Below, piece after piece: positions 8,183-18,952 of a DNA stretch of 40,534 nucleotides. Below the pieces are notes generated by a model that was not told where the DNA came from, searched no databases, and saw only the letters and a program-made list of their open reading frames with translations. The first letter of the stretch is position 1, and each line of letters begins with the position of its first letter. The stretch is from Gammaproteobacteria bacterium (GTDB taxonomy: Bacteria; Pseudomonadota; Gammaproteobacteria; DSM-16500). The stretch spans positions 1 to 40,534 of the forward strand of contig JARLJN010000050.1 of assembly GCA_031291255.1 (NCBI GenBank). Reading direction: 5' to 3'. The translations under genes and the position numbers were made by a program.

Positions 8183-9190
8183 TTAAGCGTAAATTTGTTC
8201 TTGTGGAATAGCAGCTATCACATCTGCAATTTCCGCTTGATTTAAACGAGGCCCAAATTTCGCAACAACTTTTGCTGCAGCAAAGCTGGCAAGGTCTGCT
8301 GCTTCACGATAGGAGAACCCATGCGTAATGCCATACAAGAATGTTCCAGCAAACACATCGCCGGCACCAACTGTATCTATCACTGGCGCTTCATAAGCAG
8401 GAACATGGAAAAATTCATTGCCATCAAAAATGACTGATCCTTCTCCACCCAGAGTAATAGCAAATGTTTTTGCATAGTTTTTCAAGTTTTGTTTAGCATC
8501 ATCTAATGTTTCTGCACCCGTAAATAATAAAGCTTCGCGTTCATTACAGAATAACAAGTCAACCTGACCACCTATAATTTCACAAAGGCCGTCTTTAAAA
8601 TAAGTCACCATGTTTGGATCTGATAAACTAATAGCGGTTTTAATATTATTTTCTTGAGCAAGTTTTCTAGCAAGAATAGCCGCTTCACACGCAGTAGGAG
8701 ACGCAACTAAGTATCCTTCAATATAAAGATACTCTGCATTTTGCAATGCCAGTTCAGATAAATCTTCTTTAGAGAAATTAAATGTTGCACCTAAGAAAGT
8801 ATTCATCGTCCTGTCTGCATCAGGCGTTACCATGACTATACATTTGCCTGTAACGCCTTCACGTCCTTCAGCTTTCACATTGGTTTCTATGCCATGAAAA
8901 ATCATTTCACGTGCAAAAAAATCACCAGTCTTATCATTGCCAACTTTGCATGAATAAAATGTTTTTGCACCTAATTGTTGCGCAGTAAACAAGCTGTTAG
9001 CGGCAGAACCACCGCAAGCTTTGAGATGTTTAATACCTTCAAGCTCTCTTAACAATTTATGATGCGTTGCTTCATCGATAAGGGTCATGACACCCTTATC
9101 AATGTTAAGACGTTCTATCGTATCCAAGCTCACTTCGAAATCGATATCGACTAATGCATTTCCAATTCCATAAATGTGAAATTGTTTCAT
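8183..9190 (-). CDS. PfkB-family adenosine kinase
   Basis: This 335-aa sugar/nucleoside kinase most likely phosphorylates adenosine to AMP, removing the adenosine released by S-adenosylhomocysteine hydrolysis. It has the PfkB N-terminal GIGNALVDI, the substrate/Gly motif CGGSAANS, KVGNDKTGDFF, and the C-terminal signature DTVGAGDVFAGTFL with the catalytic Asp. The start is ATG at 9190, because AGGAAG sits 5 nt upstream. A TTG seven codons earlier overlaps the ahcY stop and is less likely. It follows ahcY by 17 bp, and the context with metK and ahcY supports adenosine as substrate. Ribokinase-like specificity for another sugar is less likely. Confidence 0.85.
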   Translation of the reverse strand: MKQFHIYGIGNALVDIDFEVSLDTIERLNIDKGVMTLIDEATHHKLLRELEGIKHLKACGGSAANSLFTAQQLGAKTFYSCKVGNDKTGDFFAREMIFHGIETNVKAEGREGVTGKCIVMVTPDADRTMNTFLGATFNFSKEDLSELALQNAEYLYIEGYLVASPTACEAAILARKLAQENNIKTAISLSDPNMVTYFKDGLCEIIGGQVDLLFCNEREALLFTGAETLDDAKQNLKNYAKTFAITLGGEGSVIFDGNEFFHVPAYEAPVIDTVGAGDVFAGTFLYGITHGFSYREAADLASFAAAKVVAKFGPRLNQAEIADVIAAIPQEQIYA

Positions 9191-9207
9191 AGAGACTTCC
9201 TGTAAGA

Positions 9208-10524
9208 TCAATAACGATAATTATCGGGTTTGTATGGACCTTCCACAGGAACATTTAAATACTTAGCTTGTTCTTGTGTGAGCTCTGTTAAATTCACGCC
9301 TATTTTTTTCAAGTGTAAACGTGCAACCATTTCATCTAAATATTTAGGTAACAAATGCACTCCAACCGGATATTTTTCTGCATGCTGCCAAAGTTCTAAT
9401 TGCGCTAACACTTGGTTAGTAAACGAGGCAGACATCACGAAACTAGGATGGCCAGTCGCACAACCTAAATTCACTAAACGTCCTTCCGCTAACACAATGA
9501 TACGTTTGCCATCAGGAAAAATGACATGGTCAACTTGAGGTTTAATATTTTCCCATTCATATTGACGTAATGATGCAATTTCAATTTCAGAGTCAAAGTG
9601 TCCGATGTTACAAATGATAGTTTGATCTTGCATTGCTAGCATGTGCTCATGACGAATTACACTTTCATTACCTGTTGCAGTCACAAAAATATTACCTTGT
9701 GGCGCAGCGTGTTCCATGGTCACTACACGATAACCTTCCATTGCTGCTTGTAATGCACAAATAGGATCGATTTCTGTCACCCATACTGTTGCACCCAAAC
9801 CACGCAATGATTGCGCACAACCTTTACCTACATCACCGTAACCACAAACCACTGCAATTTTGCCCGCTATCATTACATCCGTTGCACGTTTAATGCCATC
9901 GACTAATGATTCACGGCAACCATATAAATTATCGAATTTAGATTTGGTTACACAGTCATTCACATTGATTGCAGGCACTTTTAATTTTCCGACTTTAAAC
10001 ATTTCATAAAGTCTATGCACGCCTGTGGTGGTTTCTTCTGAAAGACCTTTAATGTTTTTCAACAGTTCTGGATATTTATCATGTATCAATAAAGTCACAT
10101 CACCGCCATCATCTAATATTAAATTAGGTGTCCAGTCATTAGGACCTCTAACGGTTTGCTCTATGCACCACCAAAATTCTTCTTCCGTTTCACCTTTCCA
10201 AGCAAACACAGGAATGCCAGCTTCTGCCATCGCAGCGGCTGCATGATCTTGTGTTGAAAAAATATTACAGGAGGACCATCTGACTTCAGCACCTAAACTC
10301 ACTAATGTTTCTATGAGTACAGCGGTTTGTACTGTCATATGTAAACAGCCAACTATGCGCGCACCTTTCAAAGGTTGTTTGCCTTTATGCATTTCACGCA
10401 ACGCCATTAAACCTGGCATTTCTGTTTCTGCAATGCGAATTTCTTTGCGGCCCCAATCTGCTAGAGTAAGATCACTGACTTTATAATCATGGGTTGTTAA
10501 TGAATTAACCGTTTGCGCATGCAT
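9208..10524 (-). CDS. ahcY: S-adenosylhomocysteine hydrolase
   Basis: AhcY splits S-adenosylhomocysteine, the inhibitory product of SAM-dependent methylation, into homocysteine and adenosine using bound NAD. The 438-aa length fits the family. Visible signatures are [16 protein letters not shown] near the N-terminus, [11 protein letters not shown] with the catalytic Lys/Asp region, the NAD-binding [32 protein letters not shown], and the C-terminal PDNYRY ending typical of the family. AAGGAG lies 8 nt upstream of the ATG. The start overlaps the end of metK by 20 bp, so the two are translationally coupled. Confidence 0.96.
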   Translation of the reverse strand: MHAQTVNSLTTHDYKVSDLTLADWGRKEIRIAETEMPGLMALREMHKGKQPLKGARIVGCLHMTVQTAVLIETLVSLGAEVRWSSCNIFSTQDHAAAAMAEAGIPVFAWKGETEEEFWWCIEQTVRGPNDWTPNLILDDGGDVTLLIHDKYPELLKNIKGLSEETTTGVHRLYEMFKVGKLKVPAINVNDCVTKSKFDNLYGCRESLVDGIKRATDVMIAGKIAVVCGYGDVGKGCAQSLRGLGATVWVTEIDPICALQAAMEGYRVVTMEHAAPQGNIFVTATGNESVIRHEHMLAMQDQTIICNIGHFDSEIEIASLRQYEWENIKPQVDHVIFPDGKRIIVLAEGRLVNLGCATGHPSFVMSASFTNQVLAQLELWQHAEKYPVGVHLLPKYLDEMVARLHLKKIGVNLTELTQEQAKYLNVPVEGPYKPDNYRY

Positions 10525-11698
10525 ATTCTATGCTCCTTTTTAAATTAGCGGCTTCGCGTAATGTTTCAACTTTATCAGTTTTTTCCCAACTGAGATCTAA
10601 ATCATTACGTCCAAAATGGCCGTAGCTTGCAGTTTGTCTGTACATAGGTTTCAACAAATCTAACATTTTGATTATCCCATATGGGCGTAAATCAAAGTTG
10701 GTACGTATTAAATGTATGATTTCTTGATCGGTAATTTTGCCAGTGCCGAAGGTTTCTACGTGTATAGAAGTCGGTTCTGCAACACCAATAGCGTATGAAA
10801 TTTGGATTTCGCAACGATCTGCTATGCCGGATGCAACGATATTTTTAGCAACATAACGACAAGCATAAGCCGCTGATCGATCGACTTTGGATGGATCTTT
10901 TCCTGAGAAACAACCACCGCCGTGTCTAGCCATCCCGCCGTATGTATCAACGATAATTTTTCGTCCTGTCAGGCCGCAATCTCCTAAAGGTCCGCCTATC
11001 ACAAAGCGTCCGGTAGGGTTCACTAAGAATTTGGTATCTTTATCTAGCCATTGTTCTGGCAATGTAGGTTTAATGATTTCTTCAATAACGGCTTCGGTCA
11101 AATCGGCGTGGCTAATATCTGGGTGATGTTGAGTAGATAATACGACGGTTTGAACGCCGACTGGCTTGTCGTTTACATATCTAAAGGTAATTTGGCTTTT
11201 TGCATCAGGTCTTAACCAGCTTAATACGCCTTCTTTACGTAATTTTGCCTGGCGCTTCACTAACTCATGCGCGTAATAAATGGGGGCTGGCATGAATCCT
11301 GCTGTTTCGTTGCTCGCGTAACCAAACATTAAACCTTGGTCACCGGCACCTTGTTCTTCATTCTTATCTCTATCAACACCTTGAGCGATATCTGGGGATT
11401 GTTTACCTATGGCTGACATTACCGCACAGGATTCCCAATCAAAGCCAATTTCTGAGCTGTTATAACCAATATCACGCACTACATTACGTGTGATTTGCTC
11501 AATATCTACCCAGGCAGAGGTGGTCACCTCACCGCCCACTAACACCATACCTGTTTTAACAAAGGTTTCACAGGCGACTCGCGAACGAGGGTCTTGTTCT
11601 AGCATTGCGTCCAAAATGGCGTCCGAAATTTGGTCAGCAATTTTATCCGGATGACCTTCTGAAACGGATTCAGAGGTAAAAAGATATTCTTTTTGCAT
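10505..11698 (-). CDS. metK: S-adenosylmethionine synthetase
   Basis: MetK makes S-adenosylmethionine from methionine and ATP. The protein from ATG 11698 has 397 aa and shows the diagnostic motifs [13 protein letters not shown] at the N-terminus, [12 protein letters not shown], and [14 protein letters not shown] followed by VDTYGG. An upstream in-frame start at 11734 would add a 12-residue tail not found in the family. The ATG at 11698 has AAAGGA about 10 nt before it. metK, ahcY and adenosine kinase are consecutive and overlapping or closely spaced, forming an activated-methyl-cycle operon. I see no recognisable SAM riboswitch in the 5' region. Confidence 0.96.
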   Translation of the reverse strand: MQKEYLFTSESVSEGHPDKIADQISDAILDAMLEQDPRSRVACETFVKTGMVLVGGEVTTSAWVDIEQITRNVVRDIGYNSSEIGFDWESCAVMSAIGKQSPDIAQGVDRDKNEEQGAGDQGLMFGYASNETAGFMPAPIYYAHELVKRQAKLRKEGVLSWLRPDAKSQITFRYVNDKPVGVQTVVLSTQHHPDISHADLTEAVIEEIIKPTLPEQWLDKDTKFLVNPTGRFVIGGPLGDCGLTGRKIIVDTYGGMARHGGGCFSGKDPSKVDRSAAYACRYVAKNIVASGIADRCEIQISYAIGVAEPTSIHVETFGTGKITDQEIIHLIRTNFDLRPYGIIKMLDLLKPMYRQTASYGHFGRNDLDLSWEKTDKVETLREAANLKRSIEYACANG

Positions 11699-11854
11699 AT
11701 ATAAATGGTCCTTTTTTATAATCGGGCGAAACAAACGCGAAATGATACTCTTTATTTACACAAATTAACAGCCAATTGAGGTCAAAAAATGTCGCATCTT
11801 TCTGTCAAAATACTCATTATTGGTGCGATTTATGCTCATGCCTCCCAGCTAAGC

Positions 11855-11944
11855 AGCTCGGATTGAGCGCTGCAAAATCCTGGGTAGGATTTAAATGATT
11901 GATGCAAACAATCCCGGATTTTCGCAGCGCTCAATCCGGGCTAC
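11855..11944. repeat. Paired inverted GTAG-type REPs (BIME-like)
   Basis: A slightly degenerate REP in plus orientation (11855-11886) is followed after about 26 bp by a well-preserved REP in minus orientation (11913-11944). The arms are GTAGCCCGGATTGAGCGCTG and the matching complement. Each can form its own small hairpin, and the pair can also fold together. This head-to-head arrangement is the classical BIME layout. The stop codon of the glycosyltransferase gene (TAG, 11941-11943) is formed by the GTAG of the second REP. The pair lies between this gene and the metK promoter region. Confidence 0.85.
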
Positions 11945-13071
11945 AACTGATTTACGTCAAAATGCTCTCTTAAATTATCCGCCTTATTATTTAAGATAAA
12001 TTTTGATTTTTTTAAATTTCGTAAAGTTTGCTTAAGCTTTAAAAGCATAGATCCTGGAAAATAGGCAACAACATTTAATATTATTTTTCTCATGACAGCA
12101 GGAATGCAGAGGGGAAGAATAAGAAATACCATAAAATAAAATTTATTTTTCAGTCCAAGCAGATTAGGTAAAAATGACAACGCGAGTTTAAGTGGCTCAC
12201 TATATGAATCCAAATACGTTGAGTAAACAACACACTTAATTAAAATTGAAATTCGTTTTACTGCGATCTGATTAATTAAATTCACATAAAACAAATGAGA
12301 CAGGTTAGGGTTCAAAGCGATAATTAATTTCTGTTGCGCAATAAAGTGTATATCAATGAGCTTAGTACCACTGAATAAAAGATTATGCCAATTCTCACTC
12401 ACCAATAAATTAATACCATACGGCAGTAAAAGACATTTTTTTTCTGGGTTATTTAATAACAGAATTAACCACGCCAAGTGAGGCCAAGGCGTTTTAGTTT
12501 GAAGTATAATTTTTTCTGCTAATTGTAATATGGGCATGATACTTTCTTTTTTGAAAATAACACCACTCATTTTTCCAGCCAATTCGATTAAGCTTTCTTT
12601 AGCAAAAATAGAATAATTGGTCAGAACAATTTTATCTATACTCAGATGTGTTTCTTTTTTTAGAGTATCACTATCTAAAGCGCCGCCTAGAACAACATCA
12701 GGATGATATGTTTGAATATCTGCTATAACTTTTTTAATCACATTAGGTGCTAATAAATCATCATCACCTAAAAGCCATATATAATCACCTTGAGCTAACT
12801 TGAGTACGGATTCGAAATTAAAATTAGCACCATAATTTTTGTCATGCCTGTGATGATTAATATAAGAATAATCATCAGTAAATTGACGGCACATCGCTTC
12901 AGTACCATCAGTGGATGCATTATCTGATATAAAAATTTCTACATTGTCTAAATGCAAAAATTCAACTTGCTGAATCAAATTGAGTATATTATTTCTTAAA
13001 TACTCACATCGATTCCATGTAGGTATAGCTATGCTTAAAAATGGATTTGATATTTTAATGACTTCTTTCAA
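11941..13071 (-). CDS. Family 2 glycosyltransferase
   Basis: This 376-aa protein is a GT-A fold family 2 transferase, probably adding one sugar of the surface polysaccharide at the cytoplasmic face of the membrane. The N-terminal domain shows LSIAIPTWNRCEYL, the nucleotide-binding ISDNASTDGT, and the DXD-type metal motif WLLGDDDLL near residue 100. The C-terminal part has a hydrophobic stretch (FMVFLILPLCIPAVMRK) that may sit in the membrane. No ATG is available near the N-terminus; the start is a TTG 2 bp after the preceding stop, with a weak ribosome site, so translation probably depends on coupling. The stop codon is supplied by a REP element. Confidence 0.82.
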   Translation of the reverse strand: MKEVIKISNPFLSIAIPTWNRCEYLRNNILNLIQQVEFLHLDNVEIFISDNASTDGTEAMCRQFTDDYSYINHHRHDKNYGANFNFESVLKLAQGDYIWLLGDDDLLAPNVIKKVIADIQTYHPDVVLGGALDSDTLKKETHLSIDKIVLTNYSIFAKESLIELAGKMSGVIFKKESIMPILQLAEKIILQTKTPWPHLAWLILLLNNPEKKCLLLPYGINLLVSENWHNLLFSGTKLIDIHFIAQQKLIIALNPNLSHLFYVNLINQIAVKRISILIKCVVYSTYLDSYSEPLKLALSFLPNLLGLKNKFYFMVFLILPLCIPAVMRKIILNVVAYFPGSMLLKLKQTLRNLKKSKFILNNKADNLREHFDVNQL

Positions 13072-13073
13072 AG

Positions 13074-14072
13074 TTATAGTCTCGCTCTATCAACATTTAT
13101 AATTTTTTTAGGCAAATATAATTTTCTTAAAAAAGATAAAAATTTAACGGGAAAAATAGCATTCACTACTATTAACAAAGCAATTCTCAATCTCCAGCCT
13201 TGGCCATAAGCAAACATAGAAAATAAATAAGACGTTTGACTTAAATTAAAACTTTTATAATAAAGCAATACTTTAACTAATGATGCGAATTGCCTAATGC
13301 TACCAGGCTTGTCTCTGCACATGTACAAAGTGACCTCATTGATAAAACTTTTTTTCAATGCTACATTTTTTAAAAATCGAGATGTTCTAAACCATCCTGC
13401 ATACCATTCCAAATCACCCGAAAAATAACCTGGTGTAGTGCTAGGCGTGTGTATCATTAGATTCTGTGACAGTGTATACACATTTAAAAGCGTATCTTCA
13501 GTACCGCAAATCATGGGCACTAATTGAGGATAACTGTCTGCAATATTTTGATAAGCTAGCGGTAAATAGTGTGTCACAATATCTCTTTTAACAATTGTTG
13601 CAGAAATCATACTGACACTTGCAAAAAATAAATTTTCGGACTTTGCCAGCTGTAGCCCCGTCAGTGTTTTAGCTCGACTAGCACTAGACACCAACCAACC
13701 CAGTCGTATGACATTCGCATCTCCCTTTTGCATCACTTGCATAAGCTCAGCTAATAATTCAGGCTTCAACAACCACTCATCATCATCACCTATAGCCCAA
13801 TGATAAGTCGAATCAGAAAACTCAACTGATCTTAAAATATTGGCATTTCCGCCTATGTTAAAAGCGTTTTCGTGATAAATTAAATTTTTCCATTTACTTT
13901 GCATGGCTTTTACAACCAATGCAGTGTCATCTGTAGACGCATTATTTAACACATGCAAACGCATGCTGCTTAAGCCCGCATTATAAAATGCATTCAATGT
14001 CGCTGCTAAATTTTTAGCGCGATTGAAAGTAATAATCACGGGTTCAAGTAATTCATTATTCCAAGCTATCAT
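13074..14072 (-). CDS. Family 2 glycosyltransferase
   Basis: This is a second GT2 transferase, 332 aa from ATG 14072. Signatures are PVIITFNRAKNL, VLNNASTDDT and the metal-binding IGDDDEW near residue 95. The C-terminal half is basic with short hydrophobic segments. A TTG start 14 codons earlier would overlap the upstream gene by 41 bp. The ATG lies 1 nt beyond that gene's TAA and is the better choice. Acceptor and donor sugars cannot be inferred. It is related in layout to the next gene downstream and probably belongs to the same polysaccharide assembly operon. Confidence 0.82.
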   Translation of the reverse strand: MIAWNNELLEPVIITFNRAKNLAATLNAFYNAGLSSMRLHVLNNASTDDTALVVKAMQSKWKNLIYHENAFNIGGNANILRSVEFSDSTYHWAIGDDDEWLLKPELLAELMQVMQKGDANVIRLGWLVSSASRAKTLTGLQLAKSENLFFASVSMISATIVKRDIVTHYLPLAYQNIADSYPQLVPMICGTEDTLLNVYTLSQNLMIHTPSTTPGYFSGDLEWYAGWFRTSRFLKNVALKKSFINEVTLYMCRDKPGSIRQFASLVKVLLYYKSFNLSQTSYLFSMFAYGQGWRLRIALLIVVNAIFPVKFLSFLRKLYLPKKIINVDRARL

Positions 14073-14073
14073 A

Positions 14074-16593
14074 TTATTTACGCTCGTAGACACTGATGAG
14101 ATAACCTTCTGCAATCAATTTATAGTCACTCGAAACTCTATCAAAAACAGATTTTAATTCTTTTATCACTAAGACCCTGCCATAACTCAGCCTTTCTTTA
14201 TCATACATAACGTTAAACGGATCATATGCTCCTAGCTGTGATCTAGAAGGATTTGAATTATCAATTATGTCGCCCACATGCGTATCGTTAATATCGGAAT
14301 CTACAAAGATATATTTTGGTTTTCCTAACAATATTGCATCCGCAGAATTTTTGATTTCATTAGAAGTAACTAACGAGGTTGCAAGTTCTAAATAAGGCAT
14401 AGCACTGTATTTATTTGCCAATAACGGAAGAATATCATCGTATTTCGAAATAATATAAATTGTATTGGAGGGGTTAAATTGATTAATGAGATTAGCCGCT
14501 TCATGAAATACAGATGGATTCATGCTTGATTGAAAATGCGCTTTGTCGAAATCCCATTGATAGACTTTGTGATCGCGGAAAATACTTTGATATAAATGTT
14601 GTTGATGGAAATAGCGATAACTTGAGAAGGACAACAAAATAATAGAAGCCGCGTACAATACTATCATAGAATAACTTTCGACTATTTTATCTTTATCTAT
14701 ACAGCTTAGAATTTCTTTATAGAATAGAAAAAAGCACATTAGCCAGATTGGACTAGTTGCAGCAAGATGCCCTAATTCTGTATACCAAACATAATAAAGT
14801 AATAAGCATTGGGTATAAAAAAATAAAAACATTAAGATATATAAAGCGGGTTGTTTCAAACCTTTTTTATAAGCAATCAAAAACAGGCCTATATAACCGG
14901 ATGCAACAAGCGCTAACAAAATCAGGATAGTAGGCTTAAACATAGGTGAAACGGATACACCCAAGATGGAATATAAACCCATCATACCCTTTCCTGTGTG
15001 CTCGCCTATAACATGTAATACCAATCCCGAAACTAAAATGGTTATAGCAACGACAAGTAAATTAGCATATTTTTTAGTACTCAATAAAACATGCAACGCA
15101 ACTGTAGCTATTAACGCCCCCAACATCATTAATCCAAATTCTACATTTGCTATGATAGCGAATAGCGTGATTAAACAAGCAGAAATTAAATATAAAAAAT
15201 CCTCTTTTTTTGATTGTAAGTATCCATACAAAAGCAAAATCAATGGCAAATCCAATAAGTGCCTTAATGGGTTGTACCCTGGAGCCAATCTCACTAACTC
15301 AAAGCCCATAAGGAAAATAAGTGAAATACTAAAAACTGAAACAAAACTAACATAGCGCACATTTCTAAAAATGACCGCACAAGTAAGAACTAAGAACAAA
15401 TAATATAGAGGGTAAAATGAATAAAGAACCATGATATAATTTTCAAAGCTATAACCACTCGTAAAATGATGCAATAAATTCATCACCACCAGCGTATTAC
15501 CTAGCCCATAAAGATAGATAATATTAGTGCTAGGCTTTCCGAGTAAAACTTCATTGAGCGGCCCCATCATAGCGAAATGATGATGAAAATAATGACCTGC
15601 AATGACTTCATTTGAAAGTTCATACGAGTTTTTTTGGATAAATTGCAAAACGTCAGGTGTATAACTTGGTTGTAATTTTGGCGTAAAAGTTTGTATATCT
15701 CTACAGGCCTGTGCATCTACTAAAAAACATAATGATACATTAGCGCCTTTAGCAATAGCCTCAGGTTTGATGAATAACAGATTGAGTTTTTTATTGAAAA
15801 ATAAATTGCTCGCTATCTCAGCCCCAGGAGCATTCACTTTAACAGTGTTATACTCTGCTAAGTTCAAATCACTGGAAGACTTCACACTATGATTTGAAAA
15901 TAAACCGCCTATGCCATTAGCCATAATATACGAATTATTATCGACGTATTTTCCATTTATTAAAGTACTTTCAGGCACCCATAAAAAATCATTACTGACT
16001 TGTAATTGAGAGCCTTTTAAATAGGGAGATATTGCAAAAACAAACAATGCTAAAGCTATCACTATTAAGACATATGAAATTAATTTTGCAGGCAAGTGTA
16101 AATAGATTTTTTCTGCTATTACATTAAAGATTTTATAAAAAGGTACACATAATATAATTAACCATGCCAAGGTTAACAATGCCCAGAATGTCACTGATCG
16201 AAAATGCATGAATTCATAAAATAAAACAGTATTCGCTATAAAAACAGCTAGCGCATAAAGTAAGTATGATTCTTTTTTATTGAATACGACTATTTTAGAA
16301 TTATCCTTCATTCTTGCAACCAGATTAAAAATCATCATCGCAAAAATTGAATATAAAAATAACACAATGACACAACCAACATATCCCGCCATAAAGGAGG
16401 TTTTATTTTTCGCCAATGTCATGTGAGCCCAGCTAGTATAAGGCAAAAATACTGAAATCTTTTCTGCTGCTCGCTTAGCCCACAAATATAAAATATCGAA
16501 CGTACTGCCTAACAATCCTATAGTACACAGCAATAAATGTATTATGATTAACTGTGTCGCACTCTTTGTTTTGATCTCAAAATTATTATTCAT
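14074..16593 (-). CDS. Large polytopic membrane protein, candidate GT-C type glycosyltransferase
   Basis: I do not recognise a named family in this 839-aa protein. It has many hydrophobic segments: a first at about residues 12-32, several between 65 and 195, and a dense block from about 385 to 650. An extracytoplasmic-looking region lies between (about 200-380), and a soluble C-terminal domain covers about 680-839. This layout fits the GT-C superfamily that uses polyprenyl-phosphate-linked sugars. It lies 12 bp after a GtrB-type gene, where the serotype-specific transferase (GtrC-like) often sits. Specificity is unknown. No clear ribosome site precedes the ATG. Confidence 0.65.
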   Translation of the reverse strand: MNNNFEIKTKSATQLIIIHLLLCTIGLLGSTFDILYLWAKRAAEKISVFLPYTSWAHMTLAKNKTSFMAGYVGCVIVLFLYSIFAMMIFNLVARMKDNSKIVVFNKKESYLLYALAVFIANTVLFYEFMHFRSVTFWALLTLAWLIILCVPFYKIFNVIAEKIYLHLPAKLISYVLIVIALALFVFAISPYLKGSQLQVSNDFLWVPESTLINGKYVDNNSYIMANGIGGLFSNHSVKSSSDLNLAEYNTVKVNAPGAEIASNLFFNKKLNLLFIKPEAIAKGANVSLCFLVDAQACRDIQTFTPKLQPSYTPDVLQFIQKNSYELSNEVIAGHYFHHHFAMMGPLNEVLLGKPSTNIIYLYGLGNTLVVMNLLHHFTSGYSFENYIMVLYSFYPLYYLFLVLTCAVIFRNVRYVSFVSVFSISLIFLMGFELVRLAPGYNPLRHLLDLPLILLLYGYLQSKKEDFLYLISACLITLFAIIANVEFGLMMLGALIATVALHVLLSTKKYANLLVVAITILVSGLVLHVIGEHTGKGMMGLYSILGVSVSPMFKPTILILLALVASGYIGLFLIAYKKGLKQPALYILMFLFFYTQCLLLYYVWYTELGHLAATSPIWLMCFFLFYKEILSCIDKDKIVESYSMIVLYAASIILLSFSSYRYFHQQHLYQSIFRDHKVYQWDFDKAHFQSSMNPSVFHEAANLINQFNPSNTIYIISKYDDILPLLANKYSAMPYLELATSLVTSNEIKNSADAILLGKPKYIFVDSDINDTHVGDIIDNSNPSRSQLGAYDPFNVMYDKERLSYGRVLVIKELKSVFDRVSSDYKLIAEGYLISVYERK

Positions 16594-16605
16594 TAATGCG
16601 ACAGC

Positions 16606-17541
16606 CTATATATCAATATTCACAGTTTCTTTTACAAATACCAAAGGTCTACGCTTCACGTGTGTATGTATAGAAGAAATATATTCGCCCAACAAACCTA
16701 TAAAGAACAATTGCACACCGGCAAAAAAGAAAATACCTATTAAGATAGGAGCAACACCCACTGTAAAATGATTCCAAAATAATAATTTTAAAACAAAGAA
16801 TACAATAGCCACTGCAATACTCGCTAACGCACAAATAAACCCTGACAAAATAGCTAACCGTATAGGGATATTGGAATAACTGGTAATACCTAACATAGCC
16901 ATATCATAGAGTGTATAAAAATTATTTTTCGTTAAACCCTTTTCACGCAGGGGCTGATGATATGGAATTTCAGCGATTTCAAAACCTACTTCTGAAATCA
17001 TGCCTCTAAAATAAGGATAAGGATCATCAAATGTTTTCAATGCTTCTATAATTTTCTTATCGTATAACCCGAAGCCGGTGAAATGTTTAATTTGTTTAGT
17101 ACTGGCAATCTTTGAAATCAGTCTATAATAAAATTTTCTAAAAAAACTCATGATTTTATTTTCTGATGTGGTCTCCTTTACACCCACCACTATCTTAAAC
17201 CCTTCTTCCCATTTTTTTACAAACTCAGGAATAAGTTCAGGTGGATCCTGCAAGTCACACACAATAGACATCACTAAATCGCCTTTTGCTTGCATTAACC
17301 CATAAAAGGGAGAACGTATGTGACCAAAGTTACGTGCGTTTACAATGATCTTAACATTCGAATCACACTTTGCGATTTCTTTAAGTTTTTCTACTGTCGT
17401 ATCACCAGAGGCATTATCAATAAAAATATGTTCGTACTGATAATTGCTTAACGCAGACATGACATTTTTAACACGTTGGTAAACTTCATTAACATTTTCT
17501 TCTTCATTATAACAAGCCGTAACAATACTAATTAAGGGCAT
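16606..17541 (-). CDS. GtrB-like polyprenyl-phosphate glycosyltransferase
   Basis: This 311-aa GT2 enzyme of the DPM1/GtrB/ArnC type should transfer a sugar from a nucleotide donor to undecaprenyl phosphate on the cytoplasmic side. The catalytic domain shows ISIVTACYNEEENV, IDNASGDTT, the metal-site CDLQDPPELIP and GFGLYDKKI. Two C-terminal membrane helices (about residues 228-250 and 262-288) are characteristic, and GLLGEYI follows the second. A GAGGAA ribosome site lies within the end of the flippase gene, which it overlaps by 10 bp. The matching GtrA-type protein is encoded on the other strand at 19121. Confidence 0.88.
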   Translation of the reverse strand: MPLISIVTACYNEEENVNEVYQRVKNVMSALSNYQYEHIFIDNASGDTTVEKLKEIAKCDSNVKIIVNARNFGHIRSPFYGLMQAKGDLVMSIVCDLQDPPELIPEFVKKWEEGFKIVVGVKETTSENKIMSFFRKFYYRLISKIASTKQIKHFTGFGLYDKKIIEALKTFDDPYPYFRGMISEVGFEIAEIPYHQPLREKGLTKNNFYTLYDMAMLGITSYSNIPIRLAILSGFICALASIAVAIVFFVLKLLFWNHFTVGVAPILIGIFFFAGVQLFFIGLLGEYISSIHTHVKRRPLVFVKETVNIDI

Positions 17542-18920
17542 TGCATTACTTCCTCATTTTTACGCCATAAATTTATTGTATTTTTTTTCCAGATCAGCCA
17601 GGCGGTAGGTAATCCGTAGCATAGATTAACTAAGAGATAAACGTATGCTATTCCTAAAATCGAATATTTTTTTCCAAACCACCAAGCGAGTGATGCATTG
17701 AGTATGGCACCTATCAATGAAACCCAGACAAAAGGCTCTCGCTTAAATGCACGTAGTAGTTGTGCTGCAGCGCCTATCATATAACTCACTACCACAGTGG
17801 AAAGCAGTAATAGCATTTCATAAGGAGATACAAAACGTTTCGTCAAAAAACTCAACAAAGGTAAATTCATACAAATAAAAATCGCAGCTGCTGCTAAGCT
17901 GGTTAATATCAATGAATGTATAAATAATCTGTTAAAAAGTGCGTGTAGATTTTCCCATTTCTTCTGGGCTATCAATTGACACATACGCGGGTTATAAGCT
18001 GTCATAAAGCTAATAGAAAACAACGACAACATATTACAAACTGCCAAACTCATACCTAACTTGCCAGCAGAAACACTGTCATGATAATAAAATATAATGG
18101 GTATATAGATTTGTGAAAGAAAATAACCTGATATCCAACTAATCGCCATGCGCCACTGCATAGGCCAAACTTCTTGAGCCCAGACTAATGAAGGAATTTG
18201 ATTTGGTGTAAACAAACCTTGATAAGTTTTTTTTATGAGATCAGAAAAATAGTATAGCAACCAGCCGAATGTAATCGCTAAACAAACAACAGCATCTATG
18301 GCTATGCTATAAAGATGCGTGTCCGCTATCATTGCCAACCACATGGCTACAGCGCCCAGCGTATTCTGTATTGTTTTAAACTGATTAATTTGAACGACTA
18401 AGCCGCTGCCTTCAATGATACTTAAAAAAGGTGCTAGTAAAAGATTTCCTGATGTTGCTAAACACAACAAAAGCCAAGGCATGTTCCAATTGACGGTAGA
18501 TGTATTCTTTGCATGAATAAAAAATAAATAGCCGCCCAGCCAAACCATACAAAAAGCAATAATGGCAATGAAAGCATAGGCTTTAAAACATTTAGCTAAG
18601 AAAACTTTAAATTCTGCAATCTTATCAGGAGGGCCCTGTATCACTTTATCGTTAGACCAGGAAAGTGTTGCAAACTCATGCCCGCTGAACTGCAAAATCA
18701 CAAAGGAAAGACCTAGCTCGAACAAGACTTGCAAACCCAACAGGCTAGCAAAAATATAATAATATCCCTGCTCTTCGGGTTTAAACCATCGGGTGATGAC
18801 GAAGATAGTCCCTAAGCCCACAAAAGCTTGGCTTGCTCTGTAAAGTAATGAATATCTGACCAATTGATCTAGGTATAAAAGTTGTTTAATGCCAACTTTT
18901 AATCTGCTAGCATACGCCAT
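17532..18920 (-). CDS. Wzx-like polysaccharide flippase
   Basis: This 462-aa protein is a 12-14 helix membrane protein of the polysaccharide transporter (Wzx/MATE-like) type, which flips lipid-linked oligosaccharide across the inner membrane. It opens with a short basic stretch, then RASQAFVGLGTIFVITRWFKPEEQGYYYIFASLLGL, the conserved N-terminal pattern of the family (the first helix begins near residue 28). Hydrophobic segments then recur through to the C-terminus. It is the first gene of the assembly operon, with no strong ribosome site visible. A fold-back element lies just upstream and could carry or separate its promoter. Substrate specificity cannot be predicted. Confidence 0.78.
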   Translation of the reverse strand: MAYASRLKVGIKQLLYLDQLVRYSLLYRASQAFVGLGTIFVITRWFKPEEQGYYYIFASLLGLQVLFELGLSFVILQFSGHEFATLSWSNDKVIQGPPDKIAEFKVFLAKCFKAYAFIAIIAFCMVWLGGYLFFIHAKNTSTVNWNMPWLLLCLATSGNLLLAPFLSIIEGSGLVVQINQFKTIQNTLGAVAMWLAMIADTHLYSIAIDAVVCLAITFGWLLYYFSDLIKKTYQGLFTPNQIPSLVWAQEVWPMQWRMAISWISGYFLSQIYIPIIFYYHDSVSAGKLGMSLAVCNMLSLFSISFMTAYNPRMCQLIAQKKWENLHALFNRLFIHSLILTSLAAAAIFICMNLPLLSFLTKRFVSPYEMLLLLSTVVVSYMIGAAAQLLRAFKREPFVWVSLIGAILNASLAWWFGKKYSILGIAYVYLLVNLCYGLPTAWLIWKKNTINLWRKNEEVMQCP

Positions 18921-18952
18921 AAGATTTTAAACCATTTTGACTATTAAAAGCG

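Noticed and set aside
7996..8211. Open frame of 71 codons on the plus strand
   Set aside because: It lies mainly within the 173-bp hairpin repeat and runs antisense into the adenosine kinase gene; the sequence is explained by the palindrome.
11699..11850. Possible SAM- or SAH-responsive riboswitch before metK
   Set aside because: I could not find a convincing paired-helix architecture of the known classes in this stretch; only the REP pair further upstream is structured.
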